64,000 nucleotides of DNA from positions 59,185,671-59,249,670 of the forward strand of contig JASWHV010000008.1 of the NCBI GenBank assembly GCA_030760725.1, in the 5' to 3' direction. The first letter of the stretch is position 1; every line of letters begins with the position of its first letter. This document shows, piece after piece, positions 44,070 through 57,800 of this stretch. The notes under the pieces are model-generated. The model saw nothing but the letters and a program-made list of their open reading frames with translations, was not told the DNA's origin and made no database searches. A program made the position numbers and the translations under genes. The DNA is from Neostapfia colusana. Lineage: Eukaryota > Streptophyta > Magnoliopsida > Poales > Poaceae.

Positions 44070-46406
44070 ATGGAGAAATACTCTGCCAAACCTTATATGT
44101 TTAGTGGTATTGATTTTCAGGTTTGGAAGGCACGCATGGAAGCTTTCATCAAGGCGCAAGGCTTTGCAATATGGGAAAAGGTGTACAAGCCTTACGATGT
44201 GCCTTCAAACGATCAAGTCACGGCTACAAACATGAGAGATGTCGACAACAACAACAAGGCTCGGAACTTAATCATACAAGGACTAACTAAGAGCGACTTT
44301 GACCGTGTTGCACACCTCCGATCGGCATACGATGTGTGGAGAGCACTTTGTGACTACCACGAAGGATCCAACACGATCAAGGAGGTAAGACATGATATGT
44401 TCAAGAAAGAATACATGCGCTTTGAGATGCAACCCGGTGAGTCCATTGATGACCTCTTTGCTCGCTTTAATAAAATTCTCAGCAACTTGCGTAGCGTCAA
44501 TGTTAATTTTTCAGATGCTGAAAATGCTAGGCAATTACTAAGTGCATTAGACATGTCAATTTGGGAGTTGAAAGTAACATCCATACGTGAATCCACTGTC
44601 ATGAGTACTCTTACATTAGATGTGCTTTAGTCTAAGATAAAAACTAATGAAATTGACATTATATCACGTAAGAACCCAAATAAGACTATTGCATTTGTCT
44701 CACAACGTGATATGCCTAGCTCTGGCCAATCATCTAGCAATACACTTGCTTTGCTGTCTTCACTAACCCTGGAACAGATTGAGGAGTTTCCAGAGGAGGA
44801 CCTAGTACTTCTTTCTACTAGGTTCTCAATAGCATTGCAAAATGTGAGAACTAGAAGGAGAGGAAGCTCCGGACCTCAACGATGCTTTGAATGTGGTAAG
44901 ATAGGACACTTTCATACAGATTGCCCTAACCTTTCAGGTCCTTCTAACCGCGATGAAAAGCAGAATAAAGTCAAGTCCTCTTTTGGCAACACTAACAAGA
45001 AAAAAAAAGGGTTTTACAGGACGCAAACTGATAAACATTTTCATCACCGCACTTCAAGAACTTGGCTCGAGTGATGTAGACTTGGAAGTGATGAAGATGA
45101 TCTGGCAAACTTGTGCTTCATGGCGGGCAAATCAAAATCAAGTATGGAGGATGCAGGACACAACAGTGACAACGAAGAGGTATGTCCTACTTGCGAAGAA
45201 ATGTGTGATGCTATTTCTCGTGCCACTATTATTGTTAAGAAAAAAGACAAAAAGCTTAGGGACAATGCTGTTAAAATTGAGTCACTAGAATCTGAAATTA
45301 ATCGTTTAAAATCCTTGATTCCTAGTGATGATTCTTGTTCCTCATGTGATTTAATATATGAACAATTGTCCTCTCTAAGAAGTGCACACACCTCCACACT
45401 TGATAAAGTTAAAATTGAAATCGAAAAGAACAAAAAGCTTGCTGCACTTAATGATAAAAACTTGAAAGATGTTTGTTGTTCTACAATTGATTTGCATTGT
45501 TCTACTTGCGAAGATCTTGATAAGAAACTACAAGATGCTATAAAAAAAATTTCTATATTGAACAATGCTTTATGTTCTCATGAAGTTAAATATTGTTCCA
45601 ATTGCAAATTAAAAGGAAAAACTTAATGTGAAAATTGTCTTGATCTATCAAATAAACTTGATAACATGCATAGGACATTAGATCGATTTTGTAATGGGAA
45701 TAAGAACCTAAACTTGCTGCTGAATTCTTCCAAGTCTTGCAATGATAAAACTGGTTTAGGTTTTGATTCACATGCTCATGCTAAGGAACATCCACCTAAA
45801 ATTGTAAATTCATTAGGAAGTGGTTTGATTCAAACAGTTCCTGAATAAAAAGAAGTGGTTTTTAAATCTGCAGGAGTGTTGTCACATTGGGGTTCAAATA
45901 AGCATATTGCATGCTCATCTAGACATGAACACAAAGTTAAATTTCATTGTACCTATTGTGGTAGAGATGGTCATGTCATAGATTTTTGTTATAGACTAGC
46001 TAAACAACATAAAAAGGAAAGAATGCAAGCTAGATCTTATAACTCTCATGCAATATTTGTTGCACATACTAAACCGAATGTCAAAAACATGCAACCTGCT
46101 GTTATGAGTCAGAAATATTCAAAGTTTACCTCCGGAGCTTCAGTTTTTGCCTCCGGAGCTTCAGTTTTTGCCTCCGGACCTTCTGTTTTTGCCTCCGAAG
46201 CTACTGATTTTCATGCTACACAAGTAACACCTCATAGGTCAGTAGTTAAGAACAAAAAATCTCAAACTTTGACTCATAAACCTGCTGTTTTATCTCAGCT
46301 TTCGCATGTTATTCCTGCTGGACGTCGTGTGACTCAGTACTGGATTCCTAAATGCCTTTTAACTAACCCCAGTATTGAGTCATCGATGTATTGTGCTTCT
46401 ATGTAG
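44070..46406 (+). pseudogene. J gag
   Basis: Start ATG 44070 (MEKYSAKPYMFSG). Copia gag core to about 44620 (DVWRALCDYHEGSNTIKE, KEYMRFEMQPGESIDDLF). TAG at 44628. Zinc knuckle CFECGKIGHFHTDC near 44884. A frame disturbance at 45060-45110 is followed by an acidic coiled-coil region with CXXC pairs (45111-45626: CPTCEEMC, CSSCDLIYEQL, CSTCEDLDKKL), TAA at 45624, TAA at 45846, and a second knuckle CTYCGRDGHVIDFC near 45950. A 21-bp tandem repeat lies at 46131-46200. The product would package RNA; this copy cannot. Confidence 0.87.
46131..46200 (+). repeat. 21-bp tandem repeat in J gag (three units)
   Basis: Unit TCCGGAGCTTCAGTTTTTGCC encodes S-G-A-S-V-F-A; the third unit has a Pro substitution. 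Length change in multiples of three keeps the frame. Confidence 0.85.
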
Positions 46407-46415
46407 GTTACACGC

Positions 46416-47425
46416 TTGAGGAAGAAGAACATTTGGATTGTGGATTCAGGTTGCTCACGCCACATGACAGGTAACAAAGAATGGTTCTCCTCTCTCTCTT
46501 TTGTGTCACGTGTAGAGAATGCTACTTTTACCGATAATTCTTCAACTCCTATAATTGCTAAGGGTTCGGTTAGAGTAAATGATCACTACACTTTGAAGGA
46601 TGTGGCACTTGTCAAAAATTTGAAATACAACTTGCTTTCTGTTTCACAATTGCTAGATGAATATCTGGAAGTTATTTTTAATAAAAACTGCTGCAAAGTT
46701 GTAGGTTCAAATAGTGACCTTATCTTTAACATGTCTCGGTTTGGAAGAGTTTTTAAAGCTGATTTTGATATGTCTTCCTCTAAGCATAGATGTCTAGTTG
46801 CAAATGATTCCAAAGATTTATATTTTTGGCATCGTAGACTTGGTCATGTAGGCTTTGATCATCTCACGCGTGTTAGTGCTCTTGATCGCATACGTGGGCT
46901 GCCTAAGCTTAAAGGGGACAAAGAAATTGTGTGCCCTGCTTGTAGACATGCTAAGATGGTTGCAGTTCACATGCTCCTCTCACAATGACCATGACAACTG
47001 AACCGGGTCAACTTTTACACCTTGACACTGTAGGACCTTCACGTGTTCAATCCTTCAGAGGTAAATGGTATGTTCTTGTGATTGTTGATGACTATTCTAG
47101 ATACTCTTGGGTTTACTTTATGGCATCTAAGAATGAAGCTTTATTCACTTTAGAACTTTATTTCTTAGATTATCAATTGATCACCCAGGATCTTTAAGAG
47201 CAATTAGAAGTGATAATGGAACCGAATTTAAAAATCAATCGTTTGATCACTTTTTTGCTGAAATGCAATAGATCATCAATTTTCTTCACCATATGTACCT
47301 CAACAAAACGGTTTGTAGAGAGAAAGAACAGAACCTTAGTTGAGATGGCTAGGACTATGCTTGATGAATATCAAACTCCTAGGAAATTTTGGGCTGATGC
47401 AAATGCAACCGCTTGTTATGTCTGA
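46416..47425 (+). pseudogene. J pol: protease and integrase
   Basis: Protease IVDSGCSRHMTG near 46436, then LLSVSQLL. Integrase zinc finger: FWHRRLGHVGFDHL and CPACRHAK near 46830-46950. A shift at about 46975 precedes the core (LHLDTVGPS, IVDDYSRYSWVYF). Another shift near 47180 interrupts the second catalytic segment (SDNGTEF reads in a third frame near 47209). The third segment FVERKNRTLVEMARTML continues to a stop at 47423. Catalytic residues are visible but split over frames. Confidence 0.86.
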
Positions 47426-47437
47426 AATCGTGTTTTC

Positions 47438-49580
47438 TTGCGTGCTAAACTAGGTAAAACACCATATCAGCTCAGGTTTGGACATAGGCCTAGTGTCACA
47501 CACTTTAGGGTCTTTGGTTGCAAATGCTTTGTTAAGAAACATGGTAATCTTGATAAATTTGAAGCTAGATCTGTTGATGGTATGTTTCTTGGTTATCCAT
47601 CTCATACTAGAGGCTACCGTGTGCTTTTACTTGATACTAACAAAATTGTGGAGACTTGTGAGGTTTCTTTTGATGAAGCTAGCCCAGGTACTAGTTCAAA
47701 TATTGCAGGTCCGGATCCATATCCGCAGGGGGAGAGTATTTTCGTTGAAGAAGAGGAAGAAGTGGTGCTGCTGCCCGAAAATTCAGCAGCTAATGACATT
47801 GTTCCAACTCTCGATCTTGATCCACAGCCAGCACAGACGACCACCATTGCTGGTCCAGGTCCTCCTCACGTCATAAGCTCATCTATTTGTGATGAACATG
47901 AAGAAGAAGAAGCTTGTGAAGTGTTCACTCCCCTCCGGATTCTCAGAAGTCATCCTCTACAACAAATTATTGGAAGCTTGCATGAACGAGTTACAAGATC
48001 CAGGTTTTTCGACCCCAATTATCATGCTCATTCTGCTTTTGTTGCTTCTTTTGAATCCAAAGATATATCACACACACTCACTAATGAATCTTGGATTATT
48101 GCCATGCAAGAAGAGTTAGAAAATTTTGAAAGAAATAATGTTTGGAAACTTGTACCTCCACCTCAAGGTCACACTTTAATTGGAACTAAATGGGTGTTTA
48201 GAAATAAACAAAGTGAGGATGGGGTTGTGGTTAGGAATAAGGCTAGGTTCGTTGCTCAAGGTTTCACACAAGTTGGAGGTCTAGATTTTGATGAAACTTT
48301 TGCTCCTGTTGCTAGATTAAAAGCCATAAGAATTTTGTTAGCTTTTGCTGCATCTAAAGGTTTTAAGCTATATCAAATGGATGTTAAAAGTGCTTTTCTT
48401 AATGGCTACATAGATGAGGAGGTTTATGTCAAACAACCACCTGGTTTTGAAAATCCAAATTTTCCTAATCATGTTTACAAACTGTCCAAAGCCTTGTACG
48501 GTCTCAAACAAGCCCCTAGAGCATGGTATGATAGGTTAAAAACATTCTTACTTGAAAAGGGGTTTACCATGGGCAAGGTTGATAAAACTTTTTTTGTGCT
48601 TAAGCATGGCAATGACTCATTATTCGTTCAAGTGTATGTGGATGATATTATCTTTGGTTGTGCTTCTCATGATCTTGTGTCCAAGTTTTCAGCTATTATG
48701 AGTTCAGAATTTGAGATGAGTATGATGGGAGAACTCACATACTTTTTGGGGCTGCAAATCAAGCAAACCAAGGAGGGTACCTTTGTGCATCAAACAAAGT
48801 ATAGAAAAGATCTCCTAAGGCGCTTCAACATGGACAAAAGCAAGCCTCTTCGGACACCAATGGGAACAGCAACAACACTTGAACTTGATGAAGATTGTCA
48901 CCCGTTGATCAAAAAGAATATAGAAGAATGATCGGATCACTTTTATATCTCATGGCATCAAGACCGGACATATGATTCAGCGTGTGTCTTTGTGCACGGT
49001 TTCAAGCCTCCCCACGTGCTTCACATCGTCAAGCCATCAAAAGGATTCTCAGGTACTTACATGGAACTCAAGAATTTGGCATTTTCTTCCTTCTTCCTCA
49101 ACCGTTACTTTCAAAGCTTTTTCTGATGCTGATTTTGGGGGTTGTAGGATTGATAGGAAAAGTACTTCTGGTGCTTGTCATTTTCTTGGTAATTCACTTG
49201 TTGCCTGATCCTCTAGAAAACAAAGTTCAGTTGCACAATCCACAGCCGAATCTGAATATGTAGCTGCTGGTAGTGCTTGCTCACAAATTCTTTGGATTGT
49301 TCAAACACTTAAGGACTATGGGGTTGATCTAGATAGTGTTCCACTGTTTTGTGATAACACTAGTGCCATTTGCATTGCTAAAAACCCCGTGCAACATTCG
49401 AGAACTAAGCACATTGACATTAGGTATCACTTTCTCCGTGATAATGTCGAAAAAGGGAACATTGTGTTTCACCATGTAGATACCAAACAACAATTGGCTG
49501 ACATTTTCACAAAACCTTTGGATTTCACTCGTTTTTGTTACATTCGTAATGAAATAGGGGTTATGCATCCTCATGGCTAA
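47438..49580 (+). pseudogene. J pol: integrase C-terminus, reverse transcriptase, RNase H
   Basis: One open stretch of 497 codons (47438-48931) carries the integrase C-terminal region (FRVFGCKCFV, GMFLGYPSHTRGYRV), an acidic linker, and a nearly complete RT: GTKWVFRNKQ, DFDETFAPVARL, YQMDVKSAFLNG, LKQAPRAWYDRL, QVYVDDIIFG. RNase H begins after a shift near 48925: GSLLYLMASRPD then TGA where Trp is expected, GTQEFGI, DADFGG, DRKSTSGACHFLG. The end QHSRTKHIDIRYHFLRD and QLADIFTKPL (49389-49560) is in another frame. RT itself is uninterrupted. Confidence 0.9.
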
Positions 49581-50579
49581 AATTGAGGGAGAATTTTGAA
49601 ACTTGGGAAGTCTATGTGTGAATCTGAAATTAAAATAATATGAGCATAGTATTTCATGCATATATGACTTTGTGATTCCTTTTTCATGCTGAAAGTTCTT
49701 ACTACATTACTCGTGTTATATATTTTGTAGTTTGTACCATGTCTAGTAATTGGAATAATTACTTACACTAAATCTGGTCATGGTCAAACTTTCTTGCTGT
49801 TTTAAACTTGTTGCATGCTCATAAGTTCTTTTAATCATAAAGAATTAATCAAGTAATCAACTCACATGTTGAGTTTTTAAGTTCAAATAAAAAAATGAGA
49901 AAAAATCAATAGAATATGCATGCATCGCACTTCTTCTTTTGAGATGGCTTATCATTGCACTTAGATATGAACTTGAAAAGAGTTGTGTATGACTAAAACC
50001 ATGTCCTTAAGCTTCTGACTGTCAAATGACATAGGCTTGGCTTAGTTGGTTAGAATAAGGCTGATGCTGCATATAATCTCTTGCAAATGTCATAAGATTA
50101 AAATTTGTGCTTTAAATGATAAATAAAATGCAGCAACAAGTGTCATGCTTTCAGGTCTTGAAATAGTTAAGTTTGTGAGATCATGACTTGCTTAAATTGA
50201 AAATTACACTTGATCTCTAGCATGGATTACACTACTTTATGTATCTCATTGATGTGATAGTGTAAGTTACTTGATAGTATGATTTGGATGAGCTTTGTTT
50301 TATATGTATATGTTATAATGTGCTCATAACAAATTAAAATTTCTCTTTGTACCTTGCTGAATACATTGTCAAGGGGAGAGAAGTTGATCACACATTGCAC
50401 ACATTCATAAGTGTTTTGGCACGATTCTTCTCAAGGGGAGAATTTTTGGTTTTTTGTTTTTCTTCTCATTTTATTTCTGATTTACAAAGGGGGAGAAATT
50501 GTTTTCAAAACTTTTCATGTGAATAAGCCAATGTTCGGATTTTAAGTGGTGTTGCCAATGCATTCATCAAGGGAGAGAT
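49581..50579 (+). other. J 3' noncoding region
   Basis: About 1 kb of AT-rich sequence between pol and the 3' LTR, with repeated CAAGGGGAGA words near 50373, 50435 and 50569. No ORF above background. AAGGGAGAG at 50569-50577 is the likely polypurine tract. Confidence 0.6.
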
Positions 50580-52241
50580 TGTGAGACCTATGTGTGCTGA
50601 ATACATTGGCTTTGACGATAAAAGTTTTGAATACTACCAAAACACCTTTTTAACAAGGTCCAACTCTAGGTCCGAGCTCCTGCAAGGTCCGACGATAGGT
50701 CCAACTTGTTTTTGCTAGCTCCGGTGTTAGGTCCGACTAGCTTTGGTAAGTTCCGTGCTAGGTCCGACTAAGCTTTAGTAAGCTCCGGCGCTAGGTCCGA
50801 CTAGCTTTGGTAAGCTCCGGTTCAAGGTCCGGTTAGCTTTGGTAAGGTTCGGAGCTTGATTGCATTGGTTCTGCTTTTAACTTGCAATGTTTCGAACTTG
50901 CTTTACTCTTATGGAAAGTTTGCTTAGTATTATTTTACTAAGTTTTTGGTGTGTTTTGGTGGTTATGGCTGATATCATTTTGCTATGGTTTACAACATGC
51001 TTATGCGAGGTGCTCACGTAAGATGTTGTAGTTTCGGAACTAACGAGAGTCAAGTCGAGGACTTGTGCTCGGAAGTATTGGTTGTTTATTCATGTGCAGG
51101 TGTTGCTTGAGTTCAAGACATGGCTGGTGACGGGATCCATTGAACTGGTCTTAGGGAGAAGATGAGGTTCAACAACCAAGTTCGGGAGGAATTATGGTTG
51201 AGTTGATCGGGAGGTTGCGCAGTATGTTTGAATCAAGAACAATGCATATGAAGGTGTCTTGGACGTCGTTGGAAGATGTTTGCACGTGTGCAAGGAGTGC
51301 ATGGACGTGGCTGCATGGTTCCAAGGCGTGATGAAGAGATGTGGACGTAAAGAATTGGTCGGAAAGGTCCAACCGACTAGGTTATGGACTCAGGCTGCGG
51401 CTAAGTCGTGTTTGACTCAAATATGGAAAGTTTTGAGTTGGTTATGATAGGATTTCGTGTGGGTCACGAATTTGAGTTATTTTAGAAATGTGGGATACGT
51501 TCATAAGGTGTTTGGAAGTCTTAAGATTGCTTCTATCTGCGTATAGAAGAGTCCTAAGCAGTATTGGAAAGTTACAGTTTGAATCCATGTAGGAGTAGGA
51601 GTCCTAGTTTGAGTTGAGTTGGCCTTCGGGCTGGTTATATAAGCAAGGGGGGACAGAGATCTTAGAGAACTACTTTGGGGCTGTTCCTCTTGTGTTTTGA
51701 TAAACAAAATTCGTATTCTAAAGGAACTTTTGTGTCTTGTTCGTCTGACTTGTTTCAGACAAGTTTTTCTCGTTGAGTTTCTGTTCAGCACTACCTTGCT
51801 TCGGTGGTTTTATCATAACTCGAGTTTTACAGATCCAATTGATGTGATTCTTTTTGGGTTGTCTTCACAACTTTATTATCTATTATCTGTAAAAATTTCA
51901 CAGTCATTGAATTTGTGGTTTCTGATCTACACGAGTTTCTTTGCAGTATACCAGAACTGTTTTTCTTGCATAGGACAGATTGACCTTTGTTCGATCTTTC
52001 GATCGTAACATGAGTTTCTCCAACGGATTTTCATGATTCTTGTTGTGATGTATTCGTGACTTGATTCTCTACAATTTATACTAGTTGTGTCACAGTTTAA
52101 CACGTTTAGATTAGTTGCACACACGGTTTCTTTAACAGATCGGTTTTCTGCTGAGGGATGTGTTTTGTTGCTTCTGCTGAAAAGTTTTTATCTACCATTC
52201 ACCCCCCTCTGGTAGCTTTACACGTGTACTTCGATCCTACA
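50580..52241 (+). repeat. J 3' LTR (1662 bp)
   Basis: Starts TGTGAGACC, ends GATCCTACA, followed by the TSD ACAAA. TATATAAG at 51636. Ten bp longer than the 5' LTR. Confidence 0.92.
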
Positions 52242-52335
52242 ACAAAACAGATTCACATACAAAATCACAAGGTGCAATAGTACACATCCATAATCACGAA
52301 GTCTGACATCCACAATCAAGAACAACATCACAACG

Positions 52336-54769
52336 CTATTCATTACTAGCCCCTCCACTACCTCTGGGGGCAAAGAATTCATCCTGCCGCGGCGAACCTA
52401 GCGCCCGTAGCTGCGGCAATGGAGTCTGAGCCTCCGTCCCTGATCCCTGCGAAACACGGTGACATATGTATAAGTTTACAACGGTGTTTTCGTATTCAAT
52501 TGTTTAGTTGAACTTAATGTAACTCTTTTTTTATACATGTACTCTAGAAAACTGCTCCTGTGGTGGCGACGACTGCAGCACGAACGGCGGTGGCTGCCAC
52601 AATGGTATCTGGATTTGTTGCCCTTGCTGTCGAGCTAGCGCCTGTCATTTCAAACATTACAATTTACAAAACTGGTTGAAATGCAATGTAATTAAAGTAC
52701 AATAATATGTTTCTTACTTCTATTGACGCTTGCATCTGTGCCATATAGGATGGATGGTACGCCATGGCGGCCCCGTTGTTCTCTCGCTCTCTCGCCAAGG
52801 CCTCCTCCTGCCGAGCCAAGCTCCACCGAAGCGCCATGACCTCGAGATCTCTCTCGGTGACACGGCGGCTGGAGGAGCCTGCGCCAGTAGCCGAAGACTG
52901 CGAGGAGCCGCCTCTCGCAGGTCATGCCTCACTAGAGTCGACGACTCCAGAGAATATGGAAAGCCTACAAAAAAATGAATCAATTCAAGGTAAAATCAAA
53001 TAATCTTTAATTGAAAACAATGAAAGTAAATGAATTCACCATCCGTGTGCTTTTCCACCTCCGCTTGCATACGCGGCTTGAGGGTCGATGTTGGGGGAGT
53101 TTTCCCAATCGAACCCTTCGCCGTGTATCCTCACAGCCTCTTGCCCATAGCTAGTCTGAAAAACAAGAAATTGTGTAAGTTCAACAACATATATAGTGTC
53201 AACTAATTTGAGAGGTCAAGAAACTTACCAGGCGCTCCGCTGCGTACTGACTACACTGCTCCGGCTGAGAAGGGTTAGCGTGACCTCTCCTATAGACCGT
53301 AGTAGCGCTCGGTCGCACGCCAGTCTCCTTTTCCTGTGAACATATGTTAGTACGAACAATACTACATTATGAATATAAAAAAACCACCAAGAAACTTACC
53401 ATCCATTTAGCCATCCGCACAAAACCCTGGACGCCCATACCGTGCTTCTCCGAGCTCCATTTGGCATCTCGAACCTTCTTGGACTTAGTGATGAACTCAT
53501 CGCTAGCCCAATACCTGCAAAGGGCTCAGTAATCTTTAGTTCATCCCTGTAACCAAGGGACACTAACCTGCACACATGCATAGTTTATTAGATGTTACTT
53601 ACCAAAAGTAATGTGAATAATTTAAAGAATACGCAACTTACCTCTGCGCTCCTTCGTCAAGTACGTGTCAGAGGCGTCTCTGAACGAACCAACCTCGTGG
53701 TCGTGGAGCTTCAAGTAGTCGTTAACTACTTGACTCCGAGCATTCGAAAGCATTTGCATAACAAGCTTCCGAGCGTTCACTTCGAACACGGAGCAGGCGT
53801 GATCCATCTGCTCGGCCGGGTCCTCAAGGCGGTACCTGAGCTGTAGGAAGCCACACAGTTCGACATGCGCACATTAATATTTAAAGGGACATAAAGAATT
53901 GAAACTTCAAATATACTTACCCAAAAATCTGCCCACACGACTCCCTGTAGGTTGTCGTTCTGCATGTGAGGAACGCGCGCGTAGTCGTCCCACGACGTAG
54001 CTGCACGTCCATCGATCGCACTAGGGTAGTGCAGACACACTAAGTTCCCGATGCAACCGTTCACCGTCCAGTGGTGTTTCTGCCCATCGTACGAAAGGTC
54101 CTCCCAAGAACTAAATAGACATTTGTTAAGTCATTTAGTAAGACCATAGTCTTTGAGAACAAATAGAAATGAATACTTTATTAATATGTTACTTATCTCC
54201 AACCGGACGAATAATTACTGGGTCTCTAGAAATCGGTGGAGGACCAACAAAGTTACTCCTCCTCATACGTCTCCTCCGCTGCGGCACCACGTCTGGTGAC
54301 CCAGAAGGCTGGTCACCGGACGTGTCTTTAGGTTGCGTGCCCTCGGGCTCGCTGCGCAGACTGCCCTCAGGCTGGCTGCCTGAGGGCTGGCTGCCTGAGA
54401 GCCGGCTGCCAGAGGGCTGGCTACCAGAGGGCTCGCTCCCCGAGGGCACGCTGCGCTGCGTACCCGTCTCCTGAGGTGCCACTCTGGCCTTAGACTCAGT
54501 CCGAATCAGACTACAATGGTAAAGTGAGTAAGTTAAATTGAAAAAGTGATCTTAATAATTTTGTGCATTGTAGAAAAATTTACCTCTGTACGCTGCAAAC
54601 TGACAACCCTGTCCCGCAACTCCGGACACACACTTAATAGCTGAGTGTGTCTGCTCCCGCTGTAAGTGGAAACGTAGAAGTAGTCGTCTCTCTCCTGCGG
54701 GGGGAGGAAACCCCTCACCCTCGGCGCCTTCTTCCCCTTTGAACCCTTAGAACCCTTGCTCGACGACAT
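52336..54769 (-). pseudogene. CACTA2 tnpA-like gene, about ten exons
   Basis: CACTA elements of this type encode a second protein that binds subterminal repeats (Ptta/En/Spm, Transposase_24-like; assigned from pattern). Model from splice motifs: 54769-54584 (MSSSKGSKGSKG), 54510-54193 (PSGSQ repeats), 54110-53921 (CIGNLVCLHYPSAIDG, TSWDDYARVPH), 53840-53642 (LEDPAEQMDHACSVFEV), 53514-53400 (YWASDEFITKSKKVRDAKW), 53333-53229, 53155-53040, 52964-52718 (LARQEEALARERENNGAAM), 52641-52543, 52446-52336. Introns are mostly GTAAGT-like to CAG. Phase is uncertain at exons 1/2 and 4/5, and exon 8 has a TGA. The gene is old but its splice sites look well kept. Stop codon at 52336-52338. Confidence 0.68.
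54339..54465 (-). repeat. 15-bp tandem repeat encoding PSGSQ in the tnpA-like gene
   Basis: About eight units of CCCTCTGGTAGCCAG type on the minus strand, giving Pro-Ser-Gly-Ser-Gln/Glu/Arg. Fifteen-base units keep the frame. Confidence 0.8.
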
Positions 54770-54864
54770 CCTATAAGCGATATTTAGTGAGTAATCAGTT
54801 AAAAATTTATTGTAAGCGATAATTAATGTTACTTTCATTTAAAAAACATTACTTGTAACCAGTT

Positions 54865-57800
54865 TCAAAATTCATCAACATCATGATCATCAACATCACG
54901 ATCTGTCGTCGTGAGCTGTTTACGTTTCCGCTTTCGCATTGTAGATGTCTCTACATCTTCAATGTCTCCTACTAAGTTATCGAGTCCTACACTAGGCTCG
55001 ACGATAAAAGAGTCTGGCAACTCTTGTTCTTGGTATACTTATTCAGTGTCTCCACTATCATGATAACCATCATCTCCAGGAGTATACAAGCGCTCACGAG
55101 GATTCACCTTATATACCACCCACCAAGCGCTTAACTTCTTACATGGACATGGTAGATAATACACTTGTCACACTTGATGTGCAAAAACGTATGTATCTAA
55201 ACCTCGTAAGCGTTCATTGTGATTCACTTCCATCATACCAAATTGATTTTCTCGAGTTCCATGATTGTTATCAAATCAATTACAATCAAAGAACACCACT
55301 CTAAGTTCTTTATTGCCAGCGAAAGTAAATTCCAGAATTTTATTAATGATTCCATAGTAATTGATTTCTTTCCCTTCTGAGTCGATTGCCCTCGTCACAA
55401 CTCCACAATTTGATGTTGCTGCGAGAGGACGAAGAGTTTCGAATTGAGTTGTACGGAATTGGAAGCCATTTACGTCATATCGGCCATAGCTTCTAACTTT
55501 CACTAATCCATAAGATAGTTGTCGTAAATCTTGATGGATGTCGGTGTTCACTAATACATAAGCTCGAAACCAGGATAAGAAATTGGGCCCTCCATTAACT
55601 CCAGCCCGTCGCATCGTTTCTACTTGCTTTCTCATAGGTTGATGTCTATATTTTCAGTTTTGGCTGTGGAACTCGCTGTACACACAAAACATATGTTGTC
55701 GACATTAGCATACATGTATTGGTAAATACAATAATCATCATAAATATAAGAGAAACACTTACTCGAAATATTTCTCCATGTCATCGATATTAGCATACAT
55801 GTAGAGTAAAGCAGCAGTCCTTTCTCTTTCAGTAAAATCGTATGTCGTGCTGCTGCCAACAGTAGTTCCCCTCAATTCAAAAATAGAGAGATCACTAACT
55901 GGTGGTTTGTCATCTACATTGTATCGCATTGCCGAAGTATTGACATTGTTTTCCTCTGCAAAGTATAAACTAGAAAAGTAACCTACTTCCTTTAGAGTAA
56001 TGCTTCGGCAATGCACCCTTCAACCCTTTCTCTGTTGCCAACCATAGTTTTCAGATATCTTAATGCTCTTTCAATATGGTACATCCATCTATATTGCACA
56101 GGACCACCAACTTTTGCTTCGAATGGAAGATGGATAAGAAGATGCTGCATTGGATTGAAGAAACTAGGAGGAAATATTTTTTCCATCTTACATAAAAAGT
56201 ACAGGTATCTCCTTATCTAACTTCTCCATCATGTCTTTCATTATTTCCTTGGCACATAGCTGCCTATAGAATAGTGAGAGCTCAGCTAACACCTTCCACA
56301 CCGCATCATCTAGATATCCCGAAACATAACAGGTAAGAGTCTTTCCATTATTATATGATAATCATGACTCTTCAACTCAGTGAGCTTTCCTATTTTGACA
56401 TTCACGGCTCGTCTCAGACTAGCAGCATAACCATCTGGGAACTTCAAAGTTTTCAACCATTCCATAACTTGTTTCTTTTCATTAGGTCGAAGCACGAAAG
56501 AAGCACGTGGCTTACCACCGCTTTTAGAGAGCTCAAGAGTAGGTCGATTACAAATCTCGGCCAAATCCTTTCGAGCCTTTAAGTTGTCTTTCGTTTTGCC
56601 CGTGATATCCATGCACGTGCTTATGATACATTCGGCCATGTTACGCTCTTGATGCATTACATCAATATTATGCATCAGTATCAATGACTTCACATAGGTA
56701 GCTTCCAAATTCCACATACATGAGTCCAGTTGTGAACATTTCCATAACCTACAGAGAATTCAGGGCGAGCTTCATCAGGGACTAGTTTGTCCAACACATC
56801 GGATACTTCACACCCGCTTAGGCGTTTAGGTGGTTCCTTAGTGACAACAGTATCTTTTCTGAAGACATTCCTCTGTTGCCTGAATGAGTGGTTTTGAGGA
56901 AGCCAACACCTATGACAATCAAAGTAGATTCTCTTGCCACCGTTTGTAAGTCGAAAACACTCTGTGTCAGACGCACATATGGGACACGACATACGACCAT
57001 GTGTGCTCCATCCAGAAAACATGCCGTATGCAGGGAAATCATGGACAGACCACAAATAGGCAGCTCGAAGGTTGAATTTCTGCTTCTTGTAACAGTCATA
57101 CGCTTCAACTCCAGTCCACAACGTTTTCAATTCTTCAATCAATGGTTTCAACATCACATTGAGACGTGATCCCGGATGATCTGGTCCTGGTATAATGAGG
57201 CTAAGAAACATAAACTCGTACTTCATACAAAGAGAAGGTGGTAGGTTGTACGGAATAACAAAGACGGGCCAACAGGAGTATGGTGTGGCATTTGTACTAA
57301 AAGGTGAAAATCCATCCGTCGCTAACCCGATACGAACATTATTCGCATCACTAGCAAAAGCAGGATCGAAAGAGTACAAAGACTTCCATGCATCACTGTC
57401 CGACGGATGGGTCAACACATCTTTGTTCTCACGCACACCTTCTTTGTGCCATCTCATGTGTCTGGCAGATCTTTTTGAAAGAAACAGCCGCTTCAACCGA
57501 GGTGTCACAGGCAAGTAACGCAATTGCTTATGTGCAACTTCTGTTATTACTTTATCACCATCGTCATTGACAACTTTGACAAATCTCGATTTTCCACACT
57601 TTAAACAATTCTTCTCTTTGTCGTGCTCTTTCCAGAATAGAATGCAGTTATCTGGACACACGTTAATTTTATCATATTTCATACCGAGACCAGATAGCAA
57701 TTTCTTGGAGTGATAAATATCTTTGGGCAGTTTATGAGGTTGTGGAAGAGCATCGCTGATAAGTTTCATCATATCATTGTAGCAATTATTAGAGAAGAAA

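Larger units (their letters stand above)
42357..52241 (+). mobile_element. Element J: Ty1/copia retrotransposon in CACTA2
   Basis: 9885 bp with TSD ACAAA (42352-42356 and 52242-52246). LTRs begin TGTGAGACC and end GATCCTACA. gag, protease, integrase, RT and RNase H follow in copia order; all are disrupted. The two LTRs differ at seven of the first 130 or so positions, so J is older than B. Gag carries two zinc knuckles and a coiled-coil/Cys-rich region, compatible with a Sirevirus-related lineage, though D's LTR palindromes are absent. Confidence 0.93.
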
